From assembly GCF_001428525.1 (NCBI RefSeq), contig NZ_LMHW01000010.1:1071853-1135852 (forward strand): DNA of 64,000 nt. The letters are read 5' to 3'. Under the pieces are notes generated by a model that was given only the letters and a program-made list of their open reading frames with translations, was not told where the DNA came from and did not search any database. Below, piece after piece: positions 16,248-24,685 of this stretch (the stretch's first letter is position 1; every line of letters starts with the position of its first letter). A program made the translations under genes and the position numbers. Origin of the DNA: Flavobacterium sp. Root186. GTDB lineage: Bacteria > Bacteroidota > Bacteroidia > Flavobacteriales > Flavobacteriaceae.

Positions 16248-17234
16248 TTATTGAAGTTTAGAAATTGCCTGATTAATAAAGTCAAGTTCTGAAGCTGATA
16301 AATCGAAATCCATTGCTTTTGCGTTTGAAATCGCTTGTTCTGCGTTTCTTGCTCCGGCTAAAACAATTGTGATTCCTTTTTGTAAAGTTGTCCAGCGTAA
16401 AACCAATTGTGAAATTGAAATGTGTTTTGCATTTGCCAATGAACTTAATTCTTCGACTAATGTTTTTACTTTTTGAAGATCGAATTGTCCAAAATAACCA
16501 TTTCTATGATCGTTTTCTTTTAATTTGCTGTCGGTGAAATATTTTCCGGTTAACAAACCCCTTTCCATTGGGCTGTAAGCAATGATTCCGATGTTTTCCT
16601 GAATAGTAAGCGGTACTAAATCAGTTTGAATTGCCTGATTCAGCATACTAAACGGAACTTGATTTGAAGCTAACTGAATTGTTTTTTGTGCTTCTTTAAT
16701 TTGACCAGCATTGTAATTACTAACTCCGGCAGCTCTGATTTTTCCTTGCTGAATAAGAGTTTCTAAAGCTTCCATAGTTTCCTGAATTGGAGTAGTGGAG
16801 TCTGGCCAGTGAATTTGCAATAAGTCGATATAGTCTGTTTGAAGACGTTTTAGGCTTTCTTCAACTTCTTTGATTACGTTGTTTTTTGAAGCGTATTTAT
16901 AAATTGGTAATTTTTTTCCGTTGTCTTCGGCATCAAAAAAGAAATCTCCCTTTGCGTTATTGCTTCCGTCCCAAACCAAACCAAATTTGGTTAACAATTG
17001 TACTTTTGAACGATCTTGAGATTTTAAAGCTTCGCCAATCATTTCTTCACTTAAACCAAATCCGTAAAAAGGAGCGGTGTCGATTGTGGTTACGCCGTGA
17101 GCGATTGATGCGTGAATAGAGTCGATTGAGTCTTTCTTTTCGTTTCCGCCCCACATGTTTCCGCCAATGGCAAATGCACCGTAAGTTATGGTTGATAATT
17201 CAAGTTCTGAGTTGCCTAATTTTCTATATTCCAT
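16248..17234 (-). CDS. Aldo/keto reductase
   Basis: The 328-residue protein is an NADPH-dependent aldo/keto reductase with a TIM-barrel fold. The catalytic tetrad region is visible: D53 in TIDTAPFYGFGLSEEMIGEAL with the following Y, the lysine in LLTKFG, and the histidine in DYIDLLQIHWPD. The C-terminal VLAGARNAEQAISNAKA fits NADPH binding. It is divergent from an AraC regulator at 17348, with facing promoters and a palindrome between them, so that regulator probably controls it. The substrate is not known. Confidence 0.9.
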   Translation of the reverse strand: MEYRKLGNSELELSTITYGAFAIGGNMWGGNEKKDSIDSIHASIAHGVTTIDTAPFYGFGLSEEMIGEALKSQDRSKVQLLTKFGLVWDGSNNAKGDFFFDAEDNGKKLPIYKYASKNNVIKEVEESLKRLQTDYIDLLQIHWPDSTTPIQETMEALETLIQQGKIRAAGVSNYNAGQIKEAQKTIQLASNQVPFSMLNQAIQTDLVPLTIQENIGIIAYSPMERGLLTGKYFTDSKLKENDHRNGYFGQFDLQKVKTLVEELSSLANAKHISISQLVLRWTTLQKGITIVLAGARNAEQAISNAKAMDFDLSASELDFINQAISKLQ

Positions 17235-17266
17235 GATGTTAAAATTGATGTCTTAAAATTATTTGA

Positions 17267-17274
17267 CAAAATTA
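17267..17274 (-). promoter_or_regulatory. Aldo/keto reductase promoter -7 box
   Basis: TAATTTTG on the minus strand fits TAnnTTTG, 32 bp before the start codon at 17234. Confidence 0.45.
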
Positions 17275-17283
17275 TACCATTTT

Positions 17284-17296
17284 TTTAACTGTTAAA
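17284..17296. promoter_or_regulatory. Palindromic operator candidate between divergent promoters
   Basis: TTTAACTGTTAAA is a perfect palindrome around one central base. It lies between the -7 boxes of the divergent aldo/keto reductase and AraC genes, a good place for a shared operator. Confidence 0.35.
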
Positions 17297-17320
17297 TTGT
17301 ATAAATTTGTCTTTTTTAGG

Positions 17321-17328
17321 TATATTTG
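17321..17328 (+). promoter_or_regulatory. AraC regulator promoter -7 box
   Basis: TATATTTG fits TAnnTTTG and lies 19 bp before the start at 17348. Confidence 0.5.
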
Positions 17329-17347
17329 CATCCTGAATTAATTCTTC

Positions 17348-18199
17348 ATGATTATGAAAAAAGAAAATCTATACGAACCGTTTACAGTATCTTTTGAAAC
17401 ATTGGATGAATATCCGGATGTTGGAGATCGTCATAATTTCTTTGAATTGGTTTATATTCTGGGCGGAACCGGAACGCAGTGTATCAACAAAAATATTTTT
17501 GAATATGATGCCGGACATATGTTTTTATTGACGCCTGAGGATTGTCATAATTTTACAATTGAAACCAAAACGAAGTTTTTCTTTTTGAGGTTTAATGATA
17601 TTTATCTGAAGAATTCGAGTCTCCAAAATGAGAATATTCAGCGTTTAGAATATATTTTGCAAAACGCCAATCATCAACCGGGTTGTATTTTAAAAAATCA
17701 TGCCGATAAATGTTTGGTAAAAGTGATGGTGGAAGCGATTATTCGTGAACATCAGGATAAAGATGTTTATAATAAAGAATTGATTCAGCAATTAGTTAAT
17801 ACGTTGATTATTATTGTGGCAAGAAATATTGCGAAGTATTTACCGGAACAGGTAAATATTAATTCTGAAGCAAGAGCGATGGATATTTTGCAATATATTC
17901 AGACGAATATTTATTATCCTGAGAAAATTAAAGCAGAATCTATAAGTGATTATTTTGGAATTTCGAACACGTATTTAGGGCGTTATTTTAAGAAACATGC
18001 CAGCGAAACCATGCAGCAATATATCAGCAATTATAAAACGAAGCTCATTGAACATCGTCTGCAATTCAGCGATAAACGTATTAATGAAATTGCGTATGAA
18101 TTTGGTTTTACGGATGAAAGCCACTTTAATAAATTCTTTAAGAAACAACGAGGAAATAGTCCTTCGGAGTTTAGAAAGACGATTCGTATTAGTGCGTAA
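17348..18199 (+). CDS. AraC-family transcriptional regulator
   Basis: The 283-residue protein has an N-terminal cupin-like sensing half (GDRHNFFELVYILGGTGTQCIN, with LTPEDCHNF) and a C-terminal AraC pair of helix-turn-helices (about 180-278): ISNTYLGRYFKKHASETMQQYI and INEIAYEFGFTDESHFNKFFKKQRGNSPSEFR, written here in parts of the motif. A second Met at 17354 is an equally good start. It is divergent from the aldo/keto reductase, its likely target, and convergent with the peptidase at 18321. Confidence 0.92.
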   Translation: MIMKKENLYEPFTVSFETLDEYPDVGDRHNFFELVYILGGTGTQCINKNIFEYDAGHMFLLTPEDCHNFTIETKTKFFFLRFNDIYLKNSSLQNENIQRLEYILQNANHQPGCILKNHADKCLVKVMVEAIIREHQDKDVYNKELIQQLVNTLIIIVARNIAKYLPEQVNINSEARAMDILQYIQTNIYYPEKIKAESISDYFGISNTYLGRYFKKHASETMQQYISNYKTKLIEHRLQFSDKRINEIAYEFGFTDESHFNKFFKKQRGNSPSEFRKTIRISA

Positions 18200-18219
18200 A
18201 CACAGATTGCACTAATTTG

Positions 18220-18282
18220 CACGAATTTTTTTAGCCACAGATTTCACAAATTAAAAGGATTTTTAATCTGTGTTAATTCGTG
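18220..18282. repeat. Nested inverted repeat between convergent genes
   Basis: CACGAATT (18220-18227) pairs with AATTCGTG (18275-18282), and inside it CACAGATT (18236-18243) pairs with AATCTGTG (18265-18272). It lies in the 121-bp gap between convergent genes and could end transcription both ways. The CACGAATT unit recurs at 11814 and 13945. Confidence 0.5.
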
Positions 18283-18320
18283 ACTCGAGCGATAGCGAAC
18301 AGGCGAAACAAATTGGTGTG

Positions 18321-19082
18321 TTAAATGATTTTCTTGATTACACGTAGTTTGTGGGTGTGTTTGTTTAATTCTGGATTGTAAATTCCGGTGTGATCTAAAC
18401 GGTCAATACGTACTTTTCCACTTGCGTGAATGATGTAATTATTTTCCATAATGATGCCAACATGAATAATGTTTCCTTCTTCGTTGTCGAAAAAAGCTAA
18501 ATCACCAACTTCACTCTCTTCAATAAAACTTAAAGATTCTCCTTCGAGTGCCTGCTGAGATGCGTCGCGATGAATTTTATATCCGTTTAGTTTGTAAACC
18601 ATTTGTGTAAAACCGGAACAATCGATTCCGAATGGTGTTTTCCCACCCCATAAATACGGAGCGTTCAAATACATGAAAGCGGTATTTATTAAGGCACTTT
18701 TTGGTTTTGTGCCACTTGTTTTTGTTCCCTCAAAATCAAAATTAGAAGTGTTGATTTCGCTGTTGTTCAGAAAAGATAAAGATGCTCCAAGCGGAATTGG
18801 AAGTAATAGGTTGTTAGGTGCAGTGATATAATCAATTAAATCAGCATTCAAAATAATGGCTTCTTTGCTTAACTGACTGTACTGTTCCTCAGAAATTACC
18901 TGATATTGTTTAGAATCTACCCAGCCTTCATAATCATCAAACTGAATTTTTATTCGTGCCCATTGATTTTGGCGTTCTAAAATTTCGATGTGTTCACCAA
19001 ACAAAAGTTGTGTAACGATTTCACTTCTGTCACTAGGCTCAGATCGAACGGGTACTATGGCAAGATTGCAGATTCCGAACAT
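18321..19082 (-). CDS. C40 (NlpC/P60) peptidase with SH3-like N-terminal domain
   Basis: This 253-residue protein has an SH3b-like part (about 10-70: VPVRSEPSDRSEIVTQLL, WARIKI, YEGWVDSKQ) and an NlpC/P60 domain with WGGKTPFGIDCSGF holding the catalytic Cys, then VGDLAFF and IIHVGIIM with the catalytic His, and YIIHASG. The family cleaves D-glutamyl peptide bonds in cell-wall peptides. No signal peptide is visible, so it may act in the cytoplasm on recycled muropeptides. It is 72 bp downstream of the thiolase on the same strand. Confidence 0.9.
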   Translation of the reverse strand: MFGICNLAIVPVRSEPSDRSEIVTQLLFGEHIEILERQNQWARIKIQFDDYEGWVDSKQYQVISEEQYSQLSKEAIILNADLIDYITAPNNLLLPIPLGASLSFLNNSEINTSNFDFEGTKTSGTKPKSALINTAFMYLNAPYLWGGKTPFGIDCSGFTQMVYKLNGYKIHRDASQQALEGESLSFIEESEVGDLAFFDNEEGNIIHVGIIMENNYIIHASGKVRIDRLDHTGIYNPELNKHTHKLRVIKKII

Positions 19083-19153
19083 TTAAGGTAATTTATAAGT
19101 TAAAAATCAGGAGTTATTAATCTGTAATAACTCCTAATCTTTTATAATATTAT

Positions 19154-20332
19154 TTAAGCTCTTTCGATAACAATTGCAGATGCACCGCCACCGCCGTTGC
19201 AAATAGCAGCAGCTCCGGTTTTTGCATTGTTTTGTTCTAAAACATTTAGTAAAGTTACGATAATACGGGCTCCTGAACAACCTAGTGGATGTCCTAATGA
19301 AACAGCCCCGCCATTTACGTTTACTTTATCGTTATCAAGGTTTAAGATTTTTGAATTGGCAAGGCCAACAACTGAGAATGCTTCATTGAATTCGAAATAA
19401 TCAACATCGCCAATTGCAATTCCTGCTTTGTTTAAAGCTTTTGGTAATGCTTTCGCCGGACTTGTAGTAAACCATTTCGGTTCTTGTGCAGCATCGGCAT
19501 AACCTTTTATATAAGCTAAAGGTTTTAGGCCTAAAGCATTTGCCTTTTCTTCAGACATTAAAACTAAAGCTGCAGCACCATCATTGATTGTAGAGGCATT
19601 GGCGGCAGTAACTGTTCCGTCTTTTGTAAAAACAGCTCCAAGTGTAGGGATTTTGTCTAATTTTACATTTGTATATTCTTCATCTTTTGAGAATATAATA
19701 GGCTCACCGCGTCTTTGCGGCACTTCAACAGGAACAACTTCATTGTCAAATTTTCCGGTATCCCAGGCTTTTGCGCTTCTTTCATAAGATTGAATGGCAA
19801 AATTATCCTGTTCTTCACGGCTGATGTTGTATTCAGACGCACATAAATCAGCGCAAACTCCCATTGCGTTGTTATCGTAAGCATCTGTTAAACCATCTTT
19901 TTGCATTCCGTCGAGCATTGTTGCGGGACCAAATTTGTTTCCGGCACGCATTTGTACGTAGTGCGGAATTAAGCTCATGTTTTCCATTCCTCCGGCAACT
20001 ACAATTTCTGCATCACCGCAAGCGATTGCCTGTGCGCCAAACATTACAGCTTTCATTCCAGAGGCACAGACTTTGTTTACTGTTGTGGCAGCAACTTCGT
20101 TTGATAATCCGGCAAAAAGGGCAGCCTGACGAGCTGGAGCTTGTCCAACGCCTGCCTGGATTACATTCCCCATGAAAACTTCATCAACTAATTTTGGGTC
20201 TAGGTTAATTTTTGAAAGGGCTCCTTTTATGGCAGCAGCTCCTAATTTTGGTGCGGGTACGGTAGATAACCCTCCCATGAAACTTCCGATAGGTGTTCTA
20301 ACGGCAGAAACGATAACAACTCTTTTGTTCAT
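19154..20332 (-). CDS. Acetyl-CoA C-acetyltransferase (thiolase)
   Basis: The start is set at the ATG at 20332 (392 residues, MNKRVVIVSAVRTPIGSF). The longer frame to 20503 would translate the promoter. Catalytic residues are visible: nucleophile Cys in NKVCASGMKA, His in SLGHPLGCSGARI and Cys in AICNGGGGAS. It makes or cleaves acetoacetyl-CoA and 3-ketoacyl-CoA in fatty-acid or ketone metabolism. No FadB-like partner lies nearby. A consensus promoter with an overlapping palindrome lies directly upstream, which suggests single-gene regulation. Confidence 0.95.
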   Translation of the reverse strand: MNKRVVIVSAVRTPIGSFMGGLSTVPAPKLGAAAIKGALSKINLDPKLVDEVFMGNVIQAGVGQAPARQAALFAGLSNEVAATTVNKVCASGMKAVMFGAQAIACGDAEIVVAGGMENMSLIPHYVQMRAGNKFGPATMLDGMQKDGLTDAYDNNAMGVCADLCASEYNISREEQDNFAIQSYERSAKAWDTGKFDNEVVPVEVPQRRGEPIIFSKDEEYTNVKLDKIPTLGAVFTKDGTVTAANASTINDGAAALVLMSEEKANALGLKPLAYIKGYADAAQEPKWFTTSPAKALPKALNKAGIAIGDVDYFEFNEAFSVVGLANSKILNLDNDKVNVNGGAVSLGHPLGCSGARIIVTLLNVLEQNNAKTGAAAICNGGGGASAIVIERA

Positions 20333-20358
20333 TTTCTGTTTAATATTAGTTAATGTAG

Positions 20359-20390
20359 CAAATTTACTCTTTATTTGAATAAATTCAAAT
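20359..20390 (-). promoter_or_regulatory. Thiolase promoter with palindrome over the -33 box
   Basis: On the minus strand a TTTG (-33, 20389 down to 20386) is followed after 19 bp by TAAATTTG (-7, 20366 to 20359), a full match to the Bacteroidota consensus. The 18-bp palindrome ATTTGAATAAATTCAAAT (20373-20390) covers the -33 box and is a likely repressor site. Confidence 0.65.
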
Positions 20391-20573
20391 TTTGCGTCAA
20401 TTCGAATGGATTTTAAATTTAAGATCAATTTTTTGTTAATTCTATTTGTTTGATTGTGAAGTGTTTTAAAAAAAAGTTTGAAAAAAGATAAAAAAAACCG
20501 CAAAAATAGTTGTGAGAAATAGAATGTTGTTCTACATTTGCAACCGCAAAATAGGACACGTTTCCTTGAGCTT

Positions 20574-20657
20574 GGAGAGGTGCCAGAGCGGTAATGGAGC
20601 AGATTGCTAATCTGTCGACGGGTAACCGTCGCCAGGGTTCGAGTCCCTGTCTCTCCG
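20574..20657 (+). tRNA. tRNA-Ser (GCT)
   Basis: The sequence folds as a type II tRNA with acceptor GGAGAGG / TCTCTCC, a long variable arm (GACGGGTAACCGTC), anticodon loop with GCT, and T-loop GTTCGAGTC. It is the first member of a tRNA cluster on the plus strand. Confidence 0.95.
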
Positions 20658-20671
20658 CTTAATTTTTGCCT

Positions 20672-20746
20672 CGGGGTGTAGCGTAGCCCGGTTATCGTGT
20701 CCCGATTGAGATCGGGAAGACCACAGATACGAATCTATGTCTAATT
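20672..20746 (+). pseudogene. Degenerate tandem copy of tRNA-Pro
   Basis: The first 26 bases are identical to the intact tRNA-Pro that follows directly, with an exact 75-bp offset. The anticodon arm is replaced by TCCCGATTGAGATCGGGA, which leaves a 6- or 8-base loop. The T-arm is altered (ACAGATACGAATCTATGT) and the 3' acceptor strand (CTAATT) no longer pairs with CGGGGTG. It cannot make a normal tRNA. Confidence 0.75.
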
Positions 20747-20821
20747 CGGGGTGTAGCGTAGCCCGGTTATCGCGCCTGCTTTGGGAGCAGGAGGCCGCAG
20801 GTTCGAATCCTGCCACCCCGA
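20747..20821 (+). tRNA. tRNA-Pro (TGG)
   Basis: Acceptor stem CGGGGTG / CACCCCG with discriminator A, anticodon stem CCTGC / GCAGG with loop TTTGGGA (anticodon TGG), and T-loop GTTCGAATC all pair correctly. It abuts the degenerate copy with no spacer. Confidence 0.95.
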
Positions 20822-20855
20822 CTAAAACTTTAAGCGATAAAGTTTTAAAATAAAT

Positions 20856-20929
<74 letters not shown>

Positions 20930-20931
20930 CG

Positions 20932-20962
20932 AAAAGCCACTCAAATAGAGTGGCTTTTTTGT
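20932..20962 (+). terminator. Terminator of the tRNA cluster
   Basis: A perfect 10-bp stem (AAAAGCCACT / AGTGGCTTTT) with a 7-base loop ends in a T run, 3 bp past tRNA-Arg. Confidence 0.88.
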
Positions 20963-20982
20963 TTTATATTAGATTGGTTTTA

Positions 20983-21030
20983 ATAGCAGCTCAGTAGGAT
21001 GGAGCATCCTGATTTTTAATCTGGTCATAT
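20983..21030 (+). pseudogene. tRNA-Lys-like relic
   Basis: AGCTCAGTAGGATGGAGCA resembles a D-arm and CCTGATTTTTAATCTGG resembles the anticodon arm of tRNA-Lys (TTT) with one mismatch in the stem. No T-loop TTCGA and no paired acceptor stem are found. It lies beyond the cluster terminator, so it is probably a decayed tRNA copy. Confidence 0.45.
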
Positions 21031-21117
21031 GTTATATTTAGGAAATACCGGAAATTATTTAGTGATGATTATGATCGTTTATTTTAAGTTGCTCAAAATA
21101 AATATTTATTTCGTAAA

Positions 21118-21150
21118 AAAACAAAAGCTGCCTCAAGGCAGCTTTTGTTG
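21118..21150 (-). terminator. Terminator of the 22525-21183 operon
   Basis: A perfect 12-bp stem (ACAAAAGCTGCC / GGCAGCTTTTGT, loop TCAA) ends in a T run when read on the minus strand, 35 bp past the last gene of the operon. Confidence 0.85.
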
Positions 21151-21182
21151 TAAATGAATTTGGGACAAAATTCAATAATGGG

Positions 21183-21548
21183 TCAAAATATTTTATCATA
21201 AAAAATAAATTCACCTTCTTTTACACTTTCTTTAAGAATCGATACTGTTTCGGCAGACAGCAAACCGCATAATTCCATACGGTTTACATTCCAGTTTATA
21301 GTATACTGATTCATTAACGGTTGTATTTTTTTCAGATGTTCCAAAAATGCGTTTTCATTGGCATACGCTTCTACTATTAGACAATCAAAACTGTTTTCAT
21401 GATAATAAGTTTCGTGTGTTAGTACATTGCCAGGCTCTTCCGAAGCAACAATATTTTTCACTTTAGAAACCATTTGCTGAAATTTATCCCAATTCTCGGG
21501 TTTGATTGAAACTGAGGCATGAAGCCTTATTGTGGATAAGAATGACAT
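21183..21548 (-). CDS. ABM-type monooxygenase-like protein
   Basis: The 121-residue protein resembles the antibiotic-biosynthesis-monooxygenase fold: LHASVSIKPENWDKFQQMVSK, VLTHETYYHENSFDCLIVEAYAN and AFLEHLKKIQPLM, here cited in pieces. It lacks the usual FxxxExW stretch, so it is a divergent member. Its ATG shares one base with the stop of the preceding oxidoreductase (TAATG), a sign of translational coupling. The pair mirrors the reductase and ABM genes at 14032-15300. Confidence 0.7.
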   Translation of the reverse strand: MSFLSTIRLHASVSIKPENWDKFQQMVSKVKNIVASEEPGNVLTHETYYHENSFDCLIVEAYANENAFLEHLKKIQPLMNQYTINWNVNRMELCGLLSAETVSILKESVKEGEFIFYDKIF

Positions 21549-22525
21549 TATGGTTTTACTATAATTTTTCCAACGGTGTTTTTTGACTGGATAGCAGCAT
21601 GCGCTTTATGCATATCTTCTAAAGAAAAAATCTGTGAGATATGTGTTTTAACGATGCCTAATTCAAGCAGCTTCGCAATGGCCTGCATATCTTCAAAATA
21701 ATTCTCTTCCGGATAACGCACATTCACTCTTATCACATCAATGTTCTTATCTTTTTTTGCTTTTTCGATGAATTCTGCGTCAGGATAAACGATAAGGCTT
21801 AATAATTTACCTCCGGGTTTCAATGCTTTAAGTGATCTTTCTATATGGTTGACATCATCACTCCAGACAGTATCATGAACGATATCGGCATCTGTTACAA
21901 TCTCTTCAAAATTTTGGGTTTTATAGTCAATGAATTCATCAGCACCTAATCCTAATACGAAGTCCTTGTTTGCTTCAGAAGCGGCTGCAATGACGTGAGC
22001 ACCAAAATGTTTTGCGAACTGAATGGCATAATGCCCAACACCTCCAGATGCTCCGTGAATGATAATTTTATCACCTTTTTTGACTTTCCCGTGGTCAACC
22101 ACAGAAACCCATGCAGTAAGGGCTGCCATTGTTGCTCCGGCTGCTTCTTCAAACGAAATATTAGATGGCTTCAGGATCATTTCTTTTTCGGGTGCTGCGA
22201 CAAATTCTGCGTAAGCATTTGCCTGACCGATAAATTTGAAATTGCCAAAAACCTCATCTCCAACATTTAATCTTGTGACAGATTTTCCAACCTGAGTTAC
22301 AACTCCGGCTACATCCCAGCCAAGGATAATATTTTCTTCTGTTCCTTTGTATTGATACACCCAGTCAAAAGCTTCTTTTGTTCTTCTTACGAAGGCATCT
22401 ACGGGATTTACTCCAATTGCTTTTACTTTTACGAGTACTTCATCTTCCTGAATGGATGGTATAGGGATTTCTGTAAGGATAAGATTTTCGGGCGCACCGA
22501 TTTCTTTTAATACTATTGCTTTCAT
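21548..22525 (-). CDS. Quinone oxidoreductase-like MDR-family NADPH reductase
   Basis: This 325-residue protein has GVNPVDAFVRRT, ILGWDVAGVVTQVG and the nucleotide-binding segment IIHGASGGVGHYAIQFAK. It belongs to the zinc-free medium-chain reductases and should reduce quinones or enones with NADPH. It has the same length as the reductase at 14032-15009 but is clearly diverged. A -7-like TACCTTTG lies at 22553-22546. An AraC-type regulator is encoded just upstream on the same strand. Confidence 0.87.
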   Translation of the reverse strand: MKAIVLKEIGAPENLILTEIPIPSIQEDEVLVKVKAIGVNPVDAFVRRTKEAFDWVYQYKGTEENIILGWDVAGVVTQVGKSVTRLNVGDEVFGNFKFIGQANAYAEFVAAPEKEMILKPSNISFEEAAGATMAALTAWVSVVDHGKVKKGDKIIIHGASGGVGHYAIQFAKHFGAHVIAAASEANKDFVLGLGADEFIDYKTQNFEEIVTDADIVHDTVWSDDVNHIERSLKALKPGGKLLSLIVYPDAEFIEKAKKDKNIDVIRVNVRYPEENYFEDMQAIAKLLELGIVKTHISQIFSLEDMHKAHAAIQSKNTVGKIIVKP

Positions 22526-22624
22526 TTTATTATGATTTTATGAAGCAAAGGTATAAGTGACTGCTTAGCAAAACTTTGCTGTAAAAGTCGTTTTTGCTTT
22601 GTTGTACAAGTCAAGTTAGAAAAT

Positions 22625-23440
22625 CTACTGCAGCTGGTTTTTTAGTGAAGTAGGAGCGTATCCAAAATGCTTTTTAAAGACAAAAGAAAAGTGCGACAAG
22701 TTTTCAAATCCGGTTTCTAAGTATACATCAACAGGTTTTCGTTTTTTCTCAGCAAGTTCGTAATGGGCTAATTCCAAACGCTTTTGCATAAGCCAATCTC
22801 TTGGTGTAGTTTTAAAAGCTCTCTTGAAATCACGATTGAAAGTAGAAAGACTTCTTCCTGTAAGATACCCAAACTTTTCCATAGGCATATTAAACATGAA
22901 GTGTTTTTCCATAAAATCCGGCAGATTAATTTTTCCCGGTATGGAGAAATCTGCTAAAAGATTATCGATTTCATTATCAATAGAACGGATAATTGTAATT
23001 GCCTCATCAATTTTCATAACGTCCAGTTTGTCCGGCAGTTCTTCAGTAAGGTCAAAATAAGGCTTTAAAGATGCGAAGAAACTGTCTAAAAGAGGATGTT
23101 TGCTAAATACCCTCGTCTTAAGAATTGGGCTTTGGGTAATTTTAAAGGCGTTTTTAGTATAATATTGTTCCAGATGATCAGTTGTCAATGTTAATACGAT
23201 TGCTTTATAAGGCCTTCCATCTTTTGGTCTTTTTATTACAGAAGATAACTGATTACGAGGAAAAAGCATTGTTTGATCAGCTCCAAAAATATAAGATCTA
23301 TCAGACTGTACAACTTGCATTTCGCCGGAAATTATGTGCACAAAAGAATGGAAATCAAGCATGATTTCGTCCTTGAAAAGAGTTTCCTCTGTCACCATAT
23401 AAACAAATCTGGCATATTTGTTACTTTGCTGCTGTGCCAT
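22625..23440 (-). CDS. AraC-family transcriptional regulator
   Basis: The 271-residue protein has an N-terminal cupin-like half (FHSFVHIISGEMQVVQSD, then FPRNQLSSVI) and a C-terminal AraC DNA-binding domain (about 170-265: FGYLTGRSLSTFNRDFKRAF, TPRDWLMQKRLELA, GFENLSHFSFVFKKHFGYAPT). It lies 99 bp upstream of the quinone reductase on the same strand and probably controls it. On the minus strand TATATTTG at 23518-23511 is a -7 candidate. Confidence 0.9.
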   Translation of the reverse strand: MAQQQSNKYARFVYMVTEETLFKDEIMLDFHSFVHIISGEMQVVQSDRSYIFGADQTMLFPRNQLSSVIKRPKDGRPYKAIVLTLTTDHLEQYYTKNAFKITQSPILKTRVFSKHPLLDSFFASLKPYFDLTEELPDKLDVMKIDEAITIIRSIDNEIDNLLADFSIPGKINLPDFMEKHFMFNMPMEKFGYLTGRSLSTFNRDFKRAFKTTPRDWLMQKRLELAHYELAEKKRKPVDVYLETGFENLSHFSFVFKKHFGYAPTSLKNQLQ

Positions 23441-23665
23441 GTTAAACTAAAATTAAACCGTAGAAACGTAAAGATACTATTTTGAACTTTTATAAGAAAA
23501 CAAATATAGGCTGACAAAAAAAGCTGAGCTTTGTTATACATGTCAAATTTTGTTTGTGGAAAAGAATAATTACTAAGAAAGAGTAGGAATGTTTACTTAA
23601 ATTAATTTGTACTTAAAGATGAAAATAAAAAATGACAGTTTTAAATTACATATTGATACATTTCA

Positions 23666-23673
23666 TAGATTTG
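23666..23673 (+). promoter_or_regulatory. Hydrolase promoter -7 box
   Basis: TAGATTTG fits TAnnTTTG, 25 bp before the ATG at 23699. No clear -33 TTTG is present. Confidence 0.45.
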
Positions 23674-23698
23674 TATAACCACTCAAAAAACTTTAATC

Positions 23699-24685
23699 AT
23701 GCCGGTAATTGAACATTCAGAATATAATTTTCCTTCTATGATTCATCGCAACAGGCACGTGTCGACTATTTATGCTGCTTTGTTTAAAAAGTTTGAAGTT
23801 CCGGGATATACAAGAGAAAAACTGGAGTTGAAGGATGGTGATTTTATCAACATTGATTTTATTATAAATGACCCTAAAAAAGCAGTCATTCTATGTCATG
23901 GTTTAGAAGGAGATTCCCGAAGAACTTACAATAACAGCTGCGCGGCTTATTTTCAGCAGAAAGGTTTTTCTGTTTTTGCATGGAATAACCGCACTTGTGG
24001 TGGAGAAATGAACCGTTTGCCGAGATTGTATCATCACGGAGCAGTTGATGATCTGGATGAAGTGGTTCAGTTTGTTTTGCGAAAAGGATTCGAAGATGTT
24101 TATATGATTGGATATTCAATGGGAGGTGTTCAGCTTCTGAATTATTTTGGCTGGACAAAAATCGATGAGCGTATAAAGGCTGGAGTTTCTATTTCTGTGC
24201 CAACGCATATTGCAACAAGTGCCGAGATACTTAAACAAGGCTTTAACAGAGTGTATTTAAAGAATTTTACGATTGATATTAAGAAAAAGCTAAAATACAA
24301 AGCAGCACAATTTCCTGATTTTATAAACCGTGATCAGATTGATAAAATATCTTCTTTTGATGAGGTAGATCAGTATTTTACAGCACCGCTGCATGGCTTT
24401 GCAAGTCGTGATGACTATTATCAGCAAGTTTCTCCCGAATTTTCGCTTAAAAATATTACCACTCCAGTTTTAATTATTAATTCTCTCGATGATCCTTTTT
24501 TAGGCGAAAGATGTTATCCCAGAGCAATAGCGCAAGAGAGCGACTATGTTTATCTGGAAATGCCAAAGTATGGAGGACACTGCGCTTTTCCGCTGCGTAA
24601 TTCAACGTATTCTTATGCGGAAAAAAGAGCTTATAAGTTTTTTAAATCTTATAAAACTGCAGAGAATATCAAAACAGAATATTAG
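23699..24685 (+). CDS. YheT-like alpha/beta hydrolase
   Basis: The 328-residue protein is an alpha/beta-fold hydrolase of the YheT/ABHD1 group. The oxyanion segment is VILCHGLEGDSRRTY (about 63-77), the nucleophile S140 lies in GYSMGG, an acid is in NSLDDPFLG, and the catalytic His is in YGGHCAF. The family acts on esters; the substrate here is unknown. It ends convergently with the phosphopantetheinyl transferase and their stop codons overlap by 4 bp (24682-24685), so no terminator separates them. Confidence 0.9.
   Translation: MPVIEHSEYNFPSMIHRNRHVSTIYAALFKKFEVPGYTREKLELKDGDFINIDFIINDPKKAVILCHGLEGDSRRTYNNSCAAYFQQKGFSVFAWNNRTCGGEMNRLPRLYHHGAVDDLDEVVQFVLRKGFEDVYMIGYSMGGVQLLNYFGWTKIDERIKAGVSISVPTHIATSAEILKQGFNRVYLKNFTIDIKKKLKYKAAQFPDFINRDQIDKISSFDEVDQYFTAPLHGFASRDDYYQQVSPEFSLKNITTPVLIINSLDDPFLGERCYPRAIAQESDYVYLEMPKYGGHCAFPLRNSTYSYAEKRAYKFFKSYKTAENIKTEY

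Noticed and set aside
20333..20503. N-terminal extension of the thiolase
   Set aside because: It would translate the promoter and palindrome. Family members start at the MNKRVVIVSAVRTP position.
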